Shown in pieces: positions 6,630 to 7,545 of a stretch of DNA of 7,545 nt (positions are counted from its first letter, which is position 1; every line of letters starts with the position of its first letter). The notes beneath the pieces were generated by a model. The model saw nothing but the letters and a program-made list of their open reading frames with translations, was not told the origin of the DNA and made no database searches. Position numbers and translations under genes: made by a program. Location: NCBI GenBank assembly GCA_944380945.1, contig CALWJG010000070.1, forward strand, positions 1-7,545, read 5' to 3'. The stretch comes from an uncultured Agathobaculum sp. Its GTDB lineage: Bacteria > Bacillota > Clostridia > Oscillospirales > Butyricicoccaceae.

Positions 6630-7502
6630 ATGGCTCACCGGTTTGTTCTGATCACGGATTCCACAGTGGACGAAAACGCCGGCTACTATGCCGAAAACGA
6701 CATCCCCTATGCGCCGCTCTCGCTGACCGTGGACGGCCGCACGCTCGAGGAGGACTGCGGCCAGACGCTTTCCTTCCATGATTTTTACGACCTGCTGCGG
6801 CAGGGCAAGCAGGCCTCCACCGCGCAGGCCAAAATGGACTGCTTCCTCCGCCTGTTTGAGCAAGCGCTCGCCGCCGGGCAGGATGTGCTGTACGTCGGCT
6901 TTTCCTCCGGCCTGTCGGGCACCTATCAGGCGGGCTGCATGGCGGCTGCCGAGCTCGCCCCACGCTACCCCGACCGCAAGATCCTGTGCGTGGATTCGCT
7001 TGCTGCAACGGGCGGCGAATACCTGCTGGTGGACAAGGCGCGCGAGATGCGCGACGAGGGCTGTACCGCCGAGGAGACGGCGGCGGAGATCGAGCGCCTG
7101 CGTCTGCAGGTCGTGCACCTGTTCACGGTCGATGATCTCAACCACCTTTACCGCGGCGGCCGCCTGAGCCGCGCTTCCGCCATCGTCGGCAGCCTGCTTG
7201 GCATCAAGCCGCTGCTGTATATGGACGACGCAGGCAAGCTGTGCGTGCACGGCAAGCTGCGCGGCCGGCAGAATGTGATCCGCTGGCTGGCCGAGCGCAC
7301 GCTGTGCGGCATCACCGACCGAAACACGCCGGTCCGCATCTCCCACGGCGACTGTCTGGAGGACGCCCAGCTGCTGGCGGACCTGCTGGCCAAGGGCGGC
7401 GTTCAGGCGGATATCCGCTATGTCGGCACGGTCATCGGCTCGCACACCGGACCGGGCGTGCTGGCGATATTCTTCTTCGGCGAGCAGCGCAAGCCGGAAT
7501 GA
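6630..7502 (+). CDS. DegV-family fatty-acid-binding protein (FakB-like)
   Basis: A 290-residue cytosolic protein of usual DegV length. In known members (FakB) it holds a fatty acid for phosphorylation by the kinase FakA, which feeds exogenous fatty acids into phospholipid synthesis. Motifs in order: TDSTVDE (9-15), the QASTAQ loop (61-66), SSGLSGTYQ (92-100), DSLAATGGE (122-130), VDDLNHLYRGGRLS (167-180), LLGIKPLLY (189-197) and IGSHTGPGV (269-277). Residues equivalent to the FakB ligand-binding Ser/Thr, Arg and His appear present (Thr64, Ser93, Arg175, His272); I place these by pattern only. The final TGPGVLAIFFFGE is the standard family ending. It is second in an operon with the M24 peptidase and is followed by a hairpin. 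No fakA is in view, and many Clostridia carry several DegV paralogues, so its exact ligand is unknown. Confidence 0.94.
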   Translation: MAHRFVLITDSTVDENAGYYAENDIPYAPLSLTVDGRTLEEDCGQTLSFHDFYDLLRQGKQASTAQAKMDCFLRLFEQALAAGQDVLYVGFSSGLSGTYQAGCMAAAELAPRYPDRKILCVDSLAATGGEYLLVDKAREMRDEGCTAEETAAEIERLRLQVVHLFTVDDLNHLYRGGRLSRASAIVGSLLGIKPLLYMDDAGKLCVHGKLRGRQNVIRWLAERTLCGITDRNTPVRISHGDCLEDAQLLADLLAKGGVQADIRYVGTVIGSHTGPGVLAIFFFGEQRKPE

Positions 7503-7521
7503 AATCATCCTGAGACGAGCA

Positions 7522-7545
7522 AAGCCGGCCCTCCGGGGCCGGCTT
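7522..7545 (+). terminator. Probable rho-independent terminator (cut by window)
   Basis: A 10-bp stem pairs AAGCCGGCCC (7522-7531) with GGGCCGGCTT (7536-7545) around a 4-nt loop, 19 nt after the degV-family stop. The sequence ends at TT, so the expected T-tract cannot be seen. Confidence 0.75.

Noticed and set aside
5129..6631. Minus-strand ORF of 500 codons antisense to the peptidase and running into cls in another frame
   Set aside because: Crosses two real genes and their promoters. It is an antisense shadow of the M24 gene with no protein-like motifs.
6597..7508. Minus-strand ORF of 303 codons antisense to the DegV-family gene
   Set aside because: The DegV frame shows the full set of family motifs. 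The opposite frame is composition-driven.

Overview
This window looks like a housekeeping stretch of chromosome from a GC-rich member of the Clostridia, probably from the Oscillospirales/Ruminococcaceae-Butyricicoccaceae part of the gut Firmicutes. The evidence is strong GGAGG-type ribosome sites, consensus sigma-A promoters, a PadR/HAAS pair, clostridial-type cardiolipin synthase and DegV proteins, and GC-rich third codon positions set against AT-rich intergenic DNA. I cannot fix the genus. I see no phage, insertion sequence, CRISPR array, tRNA or rRNA.

Layout. (1) 1-1202, minus strand: argG, argininosuccinate synthase, complete at its start and missing only its last few residues at the window edge. 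(2) 1203-1452: an AT-rich divergent intergenic region with a good promoter for each neighbour, a possible ARG box on the argG side and a TGTC-AA-GACA element just after the predicted pncB transcription start. (3) 1453-2895, plus: pncB, nicotinate phosphoribosyltransferase, followed by a rho-independent terminator. (4) 2968-3698, plus: a near-consensus promoter with a palindromic operator over its start point, driving a PadR-family regulator and an overlapping small HAAS-like single-pass membrane protein. A strong hairpin follows that can serve both strands. (5) 3747-5273, minus: cardiolipin synthase with three N-terminal membrane segments and two HKD motifs. (6) 5274-5410: divergent promoters for cls and the following operon. 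(7) 5411-7502, plus: an M24 metallopeptidase (Xaa-Pro aminopeptidase-like) and a DegV/FakB fatty-acid-binding protein 22 nt apart, ending in a GC-rich hairpin at the window edge.

The transcription units are functionally unrelated: arginine synthesis, NAD salvage, an envelope-associated PadR module, phospholipid synthesis, and peptide turnover with fatty-acid handling. The most distinctive parts are regulatory. They are the self-contained PadR/HAAS module with its 21-bp palindrome and alternating-GC promoter spacer, and the candidate NAD-repressor site at pncB. I found no convincing new multi-gene system. The long ORFs antisense to the real genes are by-products of GC-biased codon use.
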